Positions 25,146 through 33,704 of a stretch of DNA of 64,000 nt are shown one piece after another. The position numbers and the translations under genes are program-made. The stretch is from Bacteroidota bacterium (GTDB lineage Bacteria; Bacteroidota; Bacteroidia; B-17B0; Aurantibacillaceae). The stretch is taken from NCBI GenBank assembly GCA_029237825.1, contig JAQZBQ010000012.1, forward strand, positions 24,498 to 88,497. The letters run 5' to 3'. Positions within the stretch are counted from its first letter, which is position 1, and each line of letters starts with the position of its first letter. The notes under the pieces were generated by a model. That model had not been told where the DNA came from. It saw only the letters and a program-made list of their open reading frames with translations, and did no database searches.

Positions 25146-26192
25146 TTAATCGCGTTTTTTTAACCACTGTGTAACAGCAGGCGCGAGCTCTTTCTGGGAT
25201 TTTCCACCCACAAATACACCAATGTGGCCGCCCTTAAAACTATAAAGTTCTTTATCTTTACTTCCCACATGATCGTTTAAGGGGATAGTGGCCGCTGGTG
25301 GCACCAGGTGATCCTCAGTTGCATAAATGTTAAGCAGGTTGCATGTAAGGTTTTTAAGATTCACTTTTTTACCTCCAACTTCCAGTTCTCCTTTTACTAA
25401 TTTATTTTCCTGATATAAATCGGTCATAAATTCTTTAAAGCATTGGCCAGCCTGATCAGGACTTTCACTGATCCACTTTTCCATTCTTAAAAAATTGAGG
25501 AGCTTATCTTTATCATCCAGCGCACTGGTTAGTGTTTGCTGTTTTTGTAACTTCATCATAGGTTTTAGCATATCAAATCCCTGATTTAAAAAATCGCCCG
25601 GGATTAAGCCATTAAAACCTTCTACAATTTTCTCAAAATTCATGTCCTTGCTCCAACGGAACAGTAAGCCATCATTTGTACTAAAATCAACTGGAGTAAC
25701 GTGAGTTACTAAATTTTTTATTTTGTTTGGATACAGCGATGCGTAAATAACGCTTAATGTACCTCCCTGGCAAATACTAAGGATGTTGATTTTCTCGACA
25801 CGGTTTTTCTTCCGAATAAAATCCACACAGTTATTTATGTACCCATTCACGTAGTCATCTATTCCAAGATATTTATCAGATTTTGTAGGATTTCCCCAGT
25901 CAATCAAATACACATCAAGTCCTGCAGCGAGTAAGTTTTTTATATAACTACGGTCAGGTTGAATGTCAAGCATTTTGTATGTGTTTACAAGAGCATATAC
26001 AATTAATACCGGAGTTTTATAGGTTGGATCTGTGTCCCGGTTATAGCGGTAAAGCGTTAATTTATCTTCTTTATAAACTGCTGTTTTGGGTGAAGCGGCA
26101 ATTTCCACTTCTTCAATCTGGTTAAACGTTTCGTAGCTCTTAAATAATTTAGAGCTTAAAGTATTCATTTCTTCTACTAATTTGTTTTCCAT
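25146..26192 (-). CDS. phaC: Class III poly(3-hydroxyalkanoate) synthase subunit PhaC
   Basis: 348 residues, the short class III length. The catalytic triad is visible: Cys141 in ILSICQGGTLSVIY (the synthase version of the lipase box), Asp294 in YATEDHLVPP and His323 in FKGGHIGVFVG. These match the positions in the Allochromatium type enzyme within a few residues. It polymerises 3-hydroxyacyl-CoA into PHA granules with PhaE. PhaE lies upstream on the same strand and phaJ/phaB are divergent. Class III synthase is not common in Bacteroidota, which makes the locus notable. Confidence 0.92.
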   Translation of the reverse strand: MENKLVEEMNTLSSKLFKSYETFNQIEEVEIAASPKTAVYKEDKLTLYRYNRDTDPTYKTPVLIVYALVNTYKMLDIQPDRSYIKNLLAAGLDVYLIDWGNPTKSDKYLGIDDYVNGYINNCVDFIRKKNRVEKINILSICQGGTLSVIYASLYPNKIKNLVTHVTPVDFSTNDGLLFRWSKDMNFEKIVEGFNGLIPGDFLNQGFDMLKPMMKLQKQQTLTSALDDKDKLLNFLRMEKWISESPDQAGQCFKEFMTDLYQENKLVKGELEVGGKKVNLKNLTCNLLNIYATEDHLVPPAATIPLNDHVGSKDKELYSFKGGHIGVFVGGKSQKELAPAVTQWLKKRD

Positions 26193-26297
26193 AACGCTTG
26201 ATATTACTGCTATAAATTTACATTAATTTTTTTTGTGATGTTATATAATTCCACGTATTTCTCTTACGGTAATCGCCTATTCCTAAAATTAACAAAC

Positions 26298-26328
26298 AAA
26301 AAAGGCTGCCCACAAACACACGGCAGCC
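26298..26328 (-). terminator. Rho-independent hairpin between phaE and phaC
   Basis: GGCTGCC (26304-26310) and GGCAGCC (26322-26328) form a 7-bp GC-rich stem with an 11-base loop, followed on the minus strand by six T (26298-26303). It lies after phaE and before phaC, so it may end part of the phaE transcripts. Confidence 0.75.
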
Positions 26329-26362
26329 CTTTCATTATTGTGCTATGAACACAAGGTGAGTT

Positions 26363-27748
26363 TTATTTCTTTTTTGCTTTTGTAGTTTTATCTTCTTCAA
26401 ACAATTCAACTGAAGCAGCATTTTGAATTGCTAATTTAGTTTGTAGATCTTTAATTGTTTTTTTAAGGTCATGCATGGTTTTATAGATCTCATCCATTTC
26501 ACTTTTAAAAACAACAGGATATTGTTCAAATACATTTTCAAATTGCTTTTCAAAATGTTTTTTCACATCCATACTTAAGTTTAAAGCCTCTGCTTTCACT
26601 TTACTGAATTCATCTGTAGCAAACAATTCAGAGTACATTTTTTCGTTTGTTTTTACCCATTCATTATATAATTCAGTTGCAGTTGGCAAACTAACTTTTC
26701 CAGCCTGGATGTCTGCCTGAACATCTTTATATTTTTCCTGAGTTTCCTTTGCTAACGTTTCCATAGAAGCCTGCATCGTCTTGTACAATTGAGATTGCAA
26801 TTCAGATTGTTTGATGCTGTATTCGGTAACTTTATCAAGCAAAGCAATCGTAGCTTCAACATTTTCTTTTTCTTTCCCAGGGTTAGCTAATTTTAAAAGG
26901 GGTTCAAATGTTTTGCCGAACACATTATTCATTTTTGAATAAAGGTCTTTCATTTGTTCTGAGTTGCCAGAAAATAATTCAGGAAACTGTGCTGACATAT
27001 TTTGCATCTGAGCATAGTACTCTTTTCCTAATCCATTTTGTTTCACAAAGAAATCCTGCATTTGTTTTGTTGAACTTTCAAATACATCTTTCAAAGAAGC
27101 GTTGTTAAAGAACGAACCAAAAACTTGCTCAGTCATTTGTTTCGTGTTATGCGCTGCAAATATGTTTTTCCAGGTATCAATGCTATAATCAGAATTTTTT
27201 ATCGCGTTTAACATGGGTTGAAACATTTCCTGAACTTTCATATACACCTGGCCTCCTTCGTACATGTTTTTGAACATATCCTTATTGAACGGATTATTAA
27301 TGTTTTTAGAAAACGTATCATAAGAGGTGTTCATGGTTCCCATCCAGCTGTTGTAGATGTTAGTCCATGCGTTATTCATGGTGGCGAAACTGTCATTGTA
27401 ATCGTTTGCAGTTTTACCATAATTAACCATTGAGTTATAAATGCTTTGGTTAAAGTCTGTCATTTGCTTCAATCCGTTCATTTGCTGATTGTACCAGTTT
27501 TTTAAGAACTCTTCTGGTTTTGACTGCTCATTCATAAATGGATTCGTGAAAGGATTTGCAGAACCAGTCATTCCGCTGAACATCGCAGCTTGTTTTTCCA
27601 TCATATCTTTATAGATGGATTGACCTCCATCCAAAGGATTACCGCTTGCAAAAGCTGATTGAAATTTCTTTGCTGAATCCATCCAGGTGTTCATAGCATT
27701 AGCCTGAGCATCCATAATGTTGTCGATAATCGGATTGTTTGTTTTCAT
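26363..27748 (-). CDS. phaE: Class III PHA synthase subunit PhaE
   Basis: 461 residues, longer than the 350-400 usual for PhaE. It is rich in Met, Asn, Gln, Phe and Trp in the first half (NTWMDSAKKFQSAFASGNPL, KNWYNQQMNGLKQMTDFNQSIY), as in PhaE, with the typical PhaE-type YNEWVKTNEKMYSELFATDEF near residue 360, which is also seen in PhaE and PhaR. The C-terminal 60 residues are a coiled coil (EMDEIYKTMHDLKKTIKDLQTKL) and a basic tail. PhaE activates PhaC and forms the granule-bound complex. A hairpin separates it from phaC, and a 247-bp region separates it from divergent phaJ. Confidence 0.87.
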   Translation of the reverse strand: MKTNNPIIDNIMDAQANAMNTWMDSAKKFQSAFASGNPLDGGQSIYKDMMEKQAAMFSGMTGSANPFTNPFMNEQSKPEEFLKNWYNQQMNGLKQMTDFNQSIYNSMVNYGKTANDYNDSFATMNNAWTNIYNSWMGTMNTSYDTFSKNINNPFNKDMFKNMYEGGQVYMKVQEMFQPMLNAIKNSDYSIDTWKNIFAAHNTKQMTEQVFGSFFNNASLKDVFESSTKQMQDFFVKQNGLGKEYYAQMQNMSAQFPELFSGNSEQMKDLYSKMNNVFGKTFEPLLKLANPGKEKENVEATIALLDKVTEYSIKQSELQSQLYKTMQASMETLAKETQEKYKDVQADIQAGKVSLPTATELYNEWVKTNEKMYSELFATDEFSKVKAEALNLSMDVKKHFEKQFENVFEQYPVVFKSEMDEIYKTMHDLKKTIKDLQTKLAIQNAASVELFEEDKTTKAKKK

Positions 27749-27995
27749 TTTTCTGGTAATTGGTTAATAGTCTTTTTAGTAATTTGGTCTTAATTGCTGA
27801 AAATCAGCAACTTAAAGCCTCATTTCAAAATCTCGTGCAAATGTCGTCATTTTTTCCTATACATGTCAAGTAAATTCGTATTAATTTTCCGTTAAATAGT
27901 CGTAAATTTTTATTCGTTAGTCTAAATCGAAATAAGCTGCCTTTTATTTGACTTATTCATTTTTTTTTTTGATTATTACATAAAAACTAAGCCTT

Positions 27996-28400
27996 ATGAT
28001 AGAAACCGGACAAACCTATTCACATGATTTTAAATTTACCCAGGATGAAGTAAATCGTTTCGCAGACGTTACCGGCGATAAAAACCCGGTACATATTGAT
28101 CCTGAGTTTGCAGCCAAAAGTATGTTTAAAAAGCCTATTATGCATGGCATGCTTGGCGCTGCGCTCTTCAGTAAAGTGTTTGGCGTACTATTTCCGGGCG
28201 AAGGAACAATTTACCTAAAACAATCGCTTAGTTTTTTAAAACCAATGTATGTTGAAGTAGAGTATGAAGCTGTGTTCACAGTGCGTGAGGTTTTGCGCGA
28301 CAAACACCGTGCAGTAGTGGAAACCCTGATAAAAGATAAAGCTACTGGAAACGTTTGTACAAGTGGGGAGGCCACTGTGATGAACATGGACAAAATTTAA
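27996..28400 (+). CDS. phaJ: MaoC-like (R)-specific enoyl-CoA hydratase
   Basis: 134 residues, the PhaJ length. The hot-dog fold active site is clear: RFADVTGDKNPVHIDPEFA has the catalytic Asp and His (D-x4-H), and IMHGMLGAALFSKV follows. PhaJ turns enoyl-CoA from beta-oxidation into (R)-3-hydroxyacyl-CoA for PhaC. It faces away from phaE across about 247 bp and is followed by phaB, so both monomer routes are encoded in one operon. General MaoC assignment is certain; the phaJ name rests on context. Confidence 0.85.
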   Translation: MIETGQTYSHDFKFTQDEVNRFADVTGDKNPVHIDPEFAAKSMFKKPIMHGMLGAALFSKVFGVLFPGEGTIYLKQSLSFLKPMYVEVEYEAVFTVREVLRDKHRAVVETLIKDKATGNVCTSGEATVMNMDKI

Positions 28401-28506
28401 AGGATTTAAAATCCGAAATGGTTGATCGTTAGATTAACATAGCGGTGATGCTGAAACCAAACTAGCATGACCACAATAAATAATTCAAAAACTAAAACTA
28501 AAGGCT

Positions 28507-29253
28507 ATGGAAAATTCAAACAAACGAACAGTTTTAATTACAGGTGCTACAGGTGGTTTGGGAACCGCTATGTGTAAAGAACTTCATAAAGATGGCTACA
28601 CAGTTGTAGGAAATTACCACACGAAAGAGAAAGCCGTTGCCTGGATGGACCAGATGAAGAAGGAAGGTTATCCCATTGAATTATTTTATGGCGATGTAAG
28701 TGATTATGAAAGTGCCGGTAAAATGATCAAGGAAATTGAAGCTAAATACGGCCACATTGATACGCTTGTTAATAACGCCGGGATCACCCGCGATGGACGG
28801 TTAATTAATATGAAAGTGGAAGACTGGCACGCGGTAATTAATACTAACCTTAATTCGGTTTTTAATTGCACGCGTCACGTCATTCAGGGCATGATTGACA
28901 GGAAGTTTGGCCGTGTGATCAATATTTCTTCTGTAAACGGGCAACGCGGCCAGTTTGGTCAAACCAATTATTCTGCAGCTAAAGCAGGTATGCATGGGTT
29001 TACAAAATCTCTGGCTATGGAAGTAGCAAAGTACGGAGTAACCGTAAACACAATTTCTCCGGGTTACATTGGTACAGATATGGTAATGGCTGTTCCAGAA
29101 AAAGTACTTAATCAGATTGTAGCGCAGGTACCAATGGGTAGGTTAGGAGGCACCCATGAAGTAGCACATCTTGTATCGTTTTTAGCGAGTGAGGAAACCA
29201 GTTTTGTTACCGGTGCTAACTACAGCATTAACGGAGGCCAGCACGTTTATTAA
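28507..29253 (+). CDS. phaB: Acetoacetyl-CoA reductase
   Basis: 248 residues. SDR motifs are TGATGGLGTAMC, NNAGITRDG, the catalytic Ser in VINISSVNGQRGQFGQ, then NYSAAKAGMHG with Tyr and Lys. The NGQxGQFGQTNYSAAKAGMHGFTK stretch is the PhaB signature, distinguishing it from FabG. It reduces acetoacetyl-CoA to (R)-3-hydroxybutyryl-CoA with NADPH. It lies 106 bp after phaJ and 24 bp before the V4R kinase gene. No phaA thiolase is visible in the window. Confidence 0.9.
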   Translation: MENSNKRTVLITGATGGLGTAMCKELHKDGYTVVGNYHTKEKAVAWMDQMKKEGYPIELFYGDVSDYESAGKMIKEIEAKYGHIDTLVNNAGITRDGRLINMKVEDWHAVINTNLNSVFNCTRHVIQGMIDRKFGRVINISSVNGQRGQFGQTNYSAAKAGMHGFTKSLAMEVAKYGVTVNTISPGYIGTDMVMAVPEKVLNQIVAQVPMGRLGGTHEVAHLVSFLASEETSFVTGANYSINGGQHVY

Positions 29254-29277
29254 AAATTCCTTCCAATTTTCAGTACG

Positions 29278-30723
29278 ATGCCAGAGGAGCAAATTCGAGC
29301 GTTGAAAAAACGTGTTAAAGAGTTGGAAGATGAGATTCAGGCATTAAAAGGAAAGAAGGAAGCATTTTTCACAAAAAAAAAGACGGTTAAAGTACCGACG
29401 GAAATGCGACCTCTGTTTGATGAAGCAGAAGAAGTTGTAAAACAGTATTTTCAGTCCTTTACAGCTGATCCCGGACTCGCAAAGATAGAGGTAAACGGTC
29501 AGCGTTATATTTTGATGCGCGCCGAATCACTTGCAAGTGATTTTCTTAAAAATATCGCCAGGCTGTATTCCGATTTGCCTACCAACGAAGCCATTAAAAT
29601 CGGGCGCAATTTGTTATTTGATTTTGCTCACGTTATTGGAATAGAAGACGGAAAGAACTTCCATAAAAAAATGAAGTTAAAAGATCCCTTGTCAAAACTT
29701 TCGGCAGGGCCAATTCATTTCGCTTATACGGGTTGGTCGTCGGTAGATATTTTTCCTGAAAGCAGGCCTTCTCCGGATAATAATTTTTATGTTAAATATA
29801 ACCATCCGTACTCATTCGAAGCGGATTCATGGCTACTTTCCAATCAAAAAACCGATTTTCCGGTTTGTTCAATGAATGCCGGTTATTCCTCGGGTTGGTG
29901 TGAACAAAGTTATGGAATTGAACTTACCTCCGTTGAAATTACCAGCCGTGCCAAAGGGGATAAAAATTGCACCTTTATTATGGCGCCGCCTGATCGCATA
30001 GGTGAGTACCTCGAAAAGGAACAATTGAAATATAAACCGGTTAAAAAATATGATATCCCTCTTTTTTTTGAGCGGAAAAAATCAGAGGAAAAAATTAAAT
30101 CGGTTTTGCGTGAGAAGGAAACCTTATTAAAAGAAATTCATCACCGTGTAAAAAATAACCTCCAGATAATTTCAAGCATTCTTAAACTACATTCTGATCA
30201 GGTGAAGGACGAGAATTTTTCCAAGCTGGTAGTGGATAGTCAAAACCGTATTATTTCAATGGCACTCATTCATGAAATGCTGTATGCAAATTCCGATCTC
30301 AGTAAAATTAGCCTTGTAATGTACACCAAGTCTTTGTTTGAGAAATTGCAGAGTACATTTAATAAACCCTCCGTCGGGTTAAAGCTCAGGATTCCCGAAG
30401 ATTTTTGCTATGAAATTGATCAGATGATTCCGATAGGGTTATTGTTAAACGAAGCGCTCAGTAATTCGTTTAAACACGCCTTTAAAAAGGGAAAAGGATT
30501 GGTCACTATTTCGGTACTGAAAGACAAACTCATTATATCAGATAATGGTTCGGGAATTCCGGATACTTACGTGACCAATGCGGATTCCAGTTTTGGAATG
30601 CAACTGATCAGTATTTTAACCGAACAAATGGATGCTAAATTGAACATTCGCCGATTGAAAGGAACAACGATTGAACTAAACTTTAAAAACAAAACTTATG
30701 GCAAAGAAAGACGCAAGGGTTGA
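29278..30723 (+). CDS. V4R-sensor histidine kinase (HisKA_2 type)
   Basis: 481 residues. An N-terminal coiled coil (residues 4-25) precedes an XylR-N/V4R-like sensor: about 90-170 with GRNLLFDFAHVIGIEDGKNF, then 180-245 with YNHPYSFEADSWL, CSMNAGYSSGWCEQSYG and SRAKGDKNCTFIMAPPDRI, the V4R block known from XylR and PoxR. The kinase part has the HisKA_2 dimerisation His in KEIHHRVKNNLQIISS (about 291-306) and an ATPase domain ending NEALSNSFKHAF and ISDNGSGIP. V4R domains bind hydrophobic or aromatic ligands in the regulators studied. No response regulator is nearby. Its end overlaps the next gene by 26 bp. A role in PHA control is inference from position. Confidence 0.85.
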   Translation: MPEEQIRALKKRVKELEDEIQALKGKKEAFFTKKKTVKVPTEMRPLFDEAEEVVKQYFQSFTADPGLAKIEVNGQRYILMRAESLASDFLKNIARLYSDLPTNEAIKIGRNLLFDFAHVIGIEDGKNFHKKMKLKDPLSKLSAGPIHFAYTGWSSVDIFPESRPSPDNNFYVKYNHPYSFEADSWLLSNQKTDFPVCSMNAGYSSGWCEQSYGIELTSVEITSRAKGDKNCTFIMAPPDRIGEYLEKEQLKYKPVKKYDIPLFFERKKSEEKIKSVLREKETLLKEIHHRVKNNLQIISSILKLHSDQVKDENFSKLVVDSQNRIISMALIHEMLYANSDLSKISLVMYTKSLFEKLQSTFNKPSVGLKLRIPEDFCYEIDQMIPIGLLLNEALSNSFKHAFKKGKGLVTISVLKDKLIISDNGSGIPDTYVTNADSSFGMQLISILTEQMDAKLNIRRLKGTTIELNFKNKTYGKERRKG

Positions 30724-31318
30724 CGCGTACATTAAAAATGCAGCGTCGTTCGCTCAGCCTATAATGGCACATTTGCGTAAGTTAATACATGAGGCTTGCC
30801 CTGATGTTGAAGAAACCATAAAATGGAGTTTCCCAAATTTTGATTATAAAGGAAGCATTATGTGCAGTATGGCGGCATTTAAGAATCACATTGCGTTTAG
30901 TTTCTGGAAAGCCTCACTGATGAAACACGCCGATAAGTTTGAGTTAAATGCAAAGAGCGAAGTGTCTATGGGGCACATGGGCAAAATAACGTCAATAAAA
31001 GATTTGCCATCGGATAAGCAGATGCTCGCTTACATTAAAGAAGCCGCTAAACTAAATAAACTTGGCATTAAAGCACCGTCTAAATCTAAAACTGTGCCGG
31101 TTAAAGAAATTGAAACACCTGTTTACCTAAGTAACGCCTTAAATAAGAACGCAAAAGCAAAAGCGACATTCGATAAATTTAGTTATAGCAACAAAAAGGA
31201 ATACATTGTCTGGTTGGAAGATGCCAAAACGGAAACAACACGTGAGAAACGCCTGGCCGAGGCCATTGAATGGATGGCAGAAGGAAAAATCAGGAACTGG
31301 AAATATGTGAAGAAATGA
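30698..31318 (+). CDS. DUF1801 plus YdeI/OmpD-associated protein
   Basis: 206 residues. The first 120 follow DUF1801: VDAYIKNAASFAQPIMAHLRKLIHEACPDVEETIKWSFPNFDYKG and SMAAFKNHIAFSFWK. The C-terminal 70 or so residues are a YdeI-type segment (FSYSNKKEYIVWLEDAKTETTREKRLAEAIEWMAEGKIRNWKY). Annotated in many genomes as bacteriocin-protection or OmpD-associated; the biochemical role is unknown. Its start lies inside the kinase gene, so it is translated from the same mRNA, in an overlap of 26 bp. Confidence 0.85.
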   Translation: MAKKDARVDAYIKNAASFAQPIMAHLRKLIHEACPDVEETIKWSFPNFDYKGSIMCSMAAFKNHIAFSFWKASLMKHADKFELNAKSEVSMGHMGKITSIKDLPSDKQMLAYIKEAAKLNKLGIKAPSKSKTVPVKEIETPVYLSNALNKNAKAKATFDKFSYSNKKEYIVWLEDAKTETTREKRLAEAIEWMAEGKIRNWKYVKK

Positions 31319-31331
31319 TTTCTGGAATGTT

Positions 31332-31960
31332 TCACTTTATTGTGAAAGGGACCGTAATATCATTTTTTTTCCTCAATTCTAAAATGTGGTTATATAAATT
31401 GCTTAATTCTTCTTTAACGTCTTTATTTGTTTTACGTGAATTGCCTGAAATAATTTCACTAAAACATTTCCCAATATTTTCCCATACAAGTTCACGCTCT
31501 GTCAGCAGATTTTGAATGACTTTAGTTTTTTCTAATAAAAGGGTGTCTTTTGCTTGTTCACTAGATTTCTTATCGGTTACTTCATAAATGTTAATTGAAA
31601 CAGCAATAACTTTTAAATTAAATAAGATCGGAACAAATTCTGATTGAAACCAACGGATTCTGACGCATAATGAATTTCATTCTCTTTAATAAACGTTTCA
31701 CCCTTAAACGCCCGTTCACAGTCTTTTCTTAAAGCATTCTCTACTTCGTTCGCCGGATCATTAGCATAAGTGAAAAGACTGTCCCCACGTTTTAAAGACT
31801 TACCGTGTAACAAAGACGCATTTTCAAATGCTTTCCGGTTAAAAGCGAGAATCGTTCCGTCTTTTGAAACAATGAACCTTACAGACTCAGTCGAATTAAA
31901 GGCGGCTGCCAGTAAATCTGATTCTTTCGGTGCGTGAAGGTTAGTGTTTTCGTTAGGCAT
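31332..31960 (-). pseudogene. Frameshifted PAS-domain protein
   Basis: The ATG at 31960 opens 115 residues that read as a PAS domain (SVRFIVSKDGTILAFNRKAFENASLLHGKSLKRGD) and stop at 31613. In another frame on the same strand the sequence resumes with RWFQSEFVPILFNLKVIAVSI, then NIYEVTDKKSSEQ and a helical tail, to a stop at 31332. The two halves join as one PAS domain (strand, WFQ...PI...V, then EVTDKK) only if one base is missing, or two are extra, near 31659-31662. It is either a real frameshift or an assembly error. The tail after PAS is coiled-coil-like with no kinase domain. Confidence 0.8.
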
Positions 31961-31985
31961 TTAAATATATATTTCTTATTAATAA

Positions 31986-32016
31986 AATAAAAAGCCTATT
32001 CTTCCGAATAGGCTTT
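31986..32016 (-). terminator. Rho-independent terminator after tRNA-Ser
   Basis: A perfect 11-bp stem, AAAGCCTATTC (31991-32001) and GAATAGGCTTT (32006-32016), with a 4-base loop, is followed by T-rich sequence on the minus strand. It lies 17 bp after the tRNA. Confidence 0.88.
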
Positions 32017-32032
32017 AATACTCTAAACTAAG

Positions 32033-32117
32033 CGGAGAAATAGGGATTCGAACCCCAGGAACCTCACGGTTCAACAGTTTTCAAGACTGCCGCAATCGAC
32101 CACTCTGCCATTTCTCC
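32033..32117 (-). tRNA. tRNA-Ser (anticodon TGA)
   Basis: 85 bases. The acceptor stem GGAGAAA pairs with TTTCTCC, the anticodon arm is GCAGT-CTTGAAA-ACTGT with TGA in the loop (plus-strand bases 32081-32083), a long variable arm is present as expected for serine tRNA, and the T-arm has GGTTCGAATCC. CCA is not encoded. A terminator follows at once. Confidence 0.95.
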
Positions 32118-32228
32118 AGAGAGGGCAAAAATACTACTTTTTTTTATTCCACAACTAATTTCCGAAAAATATTTTTTATCACTAACTTTATAGAAATTTA
32201 CATCCCTGTAATTTTTACAACTCAAGTC

Positions 32229-33701
32229 ATGCAACGTTTTTTCTTCATTTTTTTTATTTTCTGTTATAATTTCCTGTTTTCAAACATTACCGTGTATTTT
32301 AATTACGGTGTGTTTAGTTCTGGGGGGTCAAAACCCTTTGTTGAAACCTATCTCACTGTTTCGGGAAATTCAGTTAAGTTTATCCCGGTAAAAGGCGGGT
32401 TTCAGGCAAGTGTAAATATTTCATGGAAAATTGTAAAAGGTTCTGAAGTTGTGAAGACATCCAATTATAACCTCCTGAGCCCGGTCGCATCCGATTCCTT
32501 GCACTTTCCTTCATTTATTGATAACCAACGGTTTGCATTAGCTAATGGTGAGTACAGCCTTGAACTGTTAGTTACCGATAATGCCAATCCGGAAAAAAAA
32601 TCAAGCCATACTGAGAAAATAAACATCCTCATTCAGCGTGAGCGTAAAATTTATAATTCGGATATTCAAATTCTTGAATCTTATCAAAAGGCAGGTAATC
32701 AAAGTTTGCTCACGAAGAATGGGTATGATCTTGTTCCTTACAACATTAATTACTTTCCTAAAAATCAAAACGCCCTTAAATTTTACACGGAAACGTATAA
32801 TCTTGATACCGTTTTAGGCAAATCCAGTAAGTTTGTGTATTCCTATTACCTTGAAAATAGCGATAATTTGAAACGGCATCCGGATCTTTCAGGTTTCCAA
32901 AAGCAATCATCAGCGCGCAGCAATCCTCTGTTAGCGCAGTTTGACATTACTCGGCTGCCCTCAGGGAATTATAATCTGGTAATTGAGGTAAAAGATTCAT
33001 CAAACAAAATACAGTCTCAAAAAAAATGGTTCTTTCAGCGACAAAGTGATTATCAGGCTGGGTTATATGCCGATAATTCTTATCGTACGATTGAAGAATT
33101 TTTCAACTCGGTACAGGATGCCGATTCATTGAAACAATTTGTTGAATGTTTATGGCCAGTTTCAGGTACTAAAGAACGAGAATGGCAGCAGGTTCAGATT
33201 CAAAACAAAGAGCCAAATTTAATGCGTGGTTACCTTGTAAATTATTGGAAGCAACAGGCAGGAGATACACTGGATCCGTTGCCGTTATGGTACAATTATT
33301 ACAAGTTGGTGCTGGAGACAAATGCCCTGCTGAAATGCGGAAAACAAAAAGGATATTATACCGACAGAGGCCGGGTGTATTTACAATACGGCAAACCCGA
33401 CCAGCGTAACCAGGTAAACAGCGAACCAACAACGTATCCGTATGAGATTTGGCATTATTACAGGGTATTTGATAAAACAACAGGGCGTTTTTTTAGCAAT
33501 AAGAAATTTGTATTTGCTAATTTCGCCATAGCCGATGATTGTTATAAACTCATACATAGCGACGTGAGAGGTGAAATATATGACGAGCGGTGGAGATTTA
33601 AACTGTCTAACCGTTCACAACAATCGTCAAATATCGACGATACCCATCCGGTTAAAACTTATGGTTCCAATATTGAAGAAAACTTCAACAACCCACGCTA
33701 A
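32229..33701 (+). CDS. GWxTD domain-containing secreted protein
   Basis: 490 residues with a signal peptide (FFIFFIFCYNFLFSN) after the ATG at 32229. The C-terminal half has the GWxTD-type block: LMRGYLVNYWKQQAGDTLDPLPLWYNYYKLV, then KGYYTDRGRVYLQYGKPDQR (here GYYTD) and YPYEIWHYY. The N-terminal half is beta-rich. GWxTD proteins are common in Bacteroidota and related phyla, are exported, and have no proven activity. Next gene is GT2, 3 bp after, on the same strand. Confidence 0.85.
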   Translation: MQRFFFIFFIFCYNFLFSNITVYFNYGVFSSGGSKPFVETYLTVSGNSVKFIPVKGGFQASVNISWKIVKGSEVVKTSNYNLLSPVASDSLHFPSFIDNQRFALANGEYSLELLVTDNANPEKKSSHTEKINILIQRERKIYNSDIQILESYQKAGNQSLLTKNGYDLVPYNINYFPKNQNALKFYTETYNLDTVLGKSSKFVYSYYLENSDNLKRHPDLSGFQKQSSARSNPLLAQFDITRLPSGNYNLVIEVKDSSNKIQSQKKWFFQRQSDYQAGLYADNSYRTIEEFFNSVQDADSLKQFVECLWPVSGTKEREWQQVQIQNKEPNLMRGYLVNYWKQQAGDTLDPLPLWYNYYKLVLETNALLKCGKQKGYYTDRGRVYLQYGKPDQRNQVNSEPTTYPYEIWHYYRVFDKTTGRFFSNKKFVFANFAIADDCYKLIHSDVRGEIYDERWRFKLSNRSQQSSNIDDTHPVKTYGSNIEENFNNPR

Positions 33702-33704
33702 TGT

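Noticed and set aside
27749..27995. Promoter pair between phaE and phaJ
   Set aside because: Only partial boxes (GACATTTG on the minus strand, TTTATTTG on the plus strand) are present; I could not support a call.
31270..31515. Plus-strand frame after the YdeI-like gene
   Set aside because: It runs antisense to the tail of the frameshifted PAS gene and has no signal.
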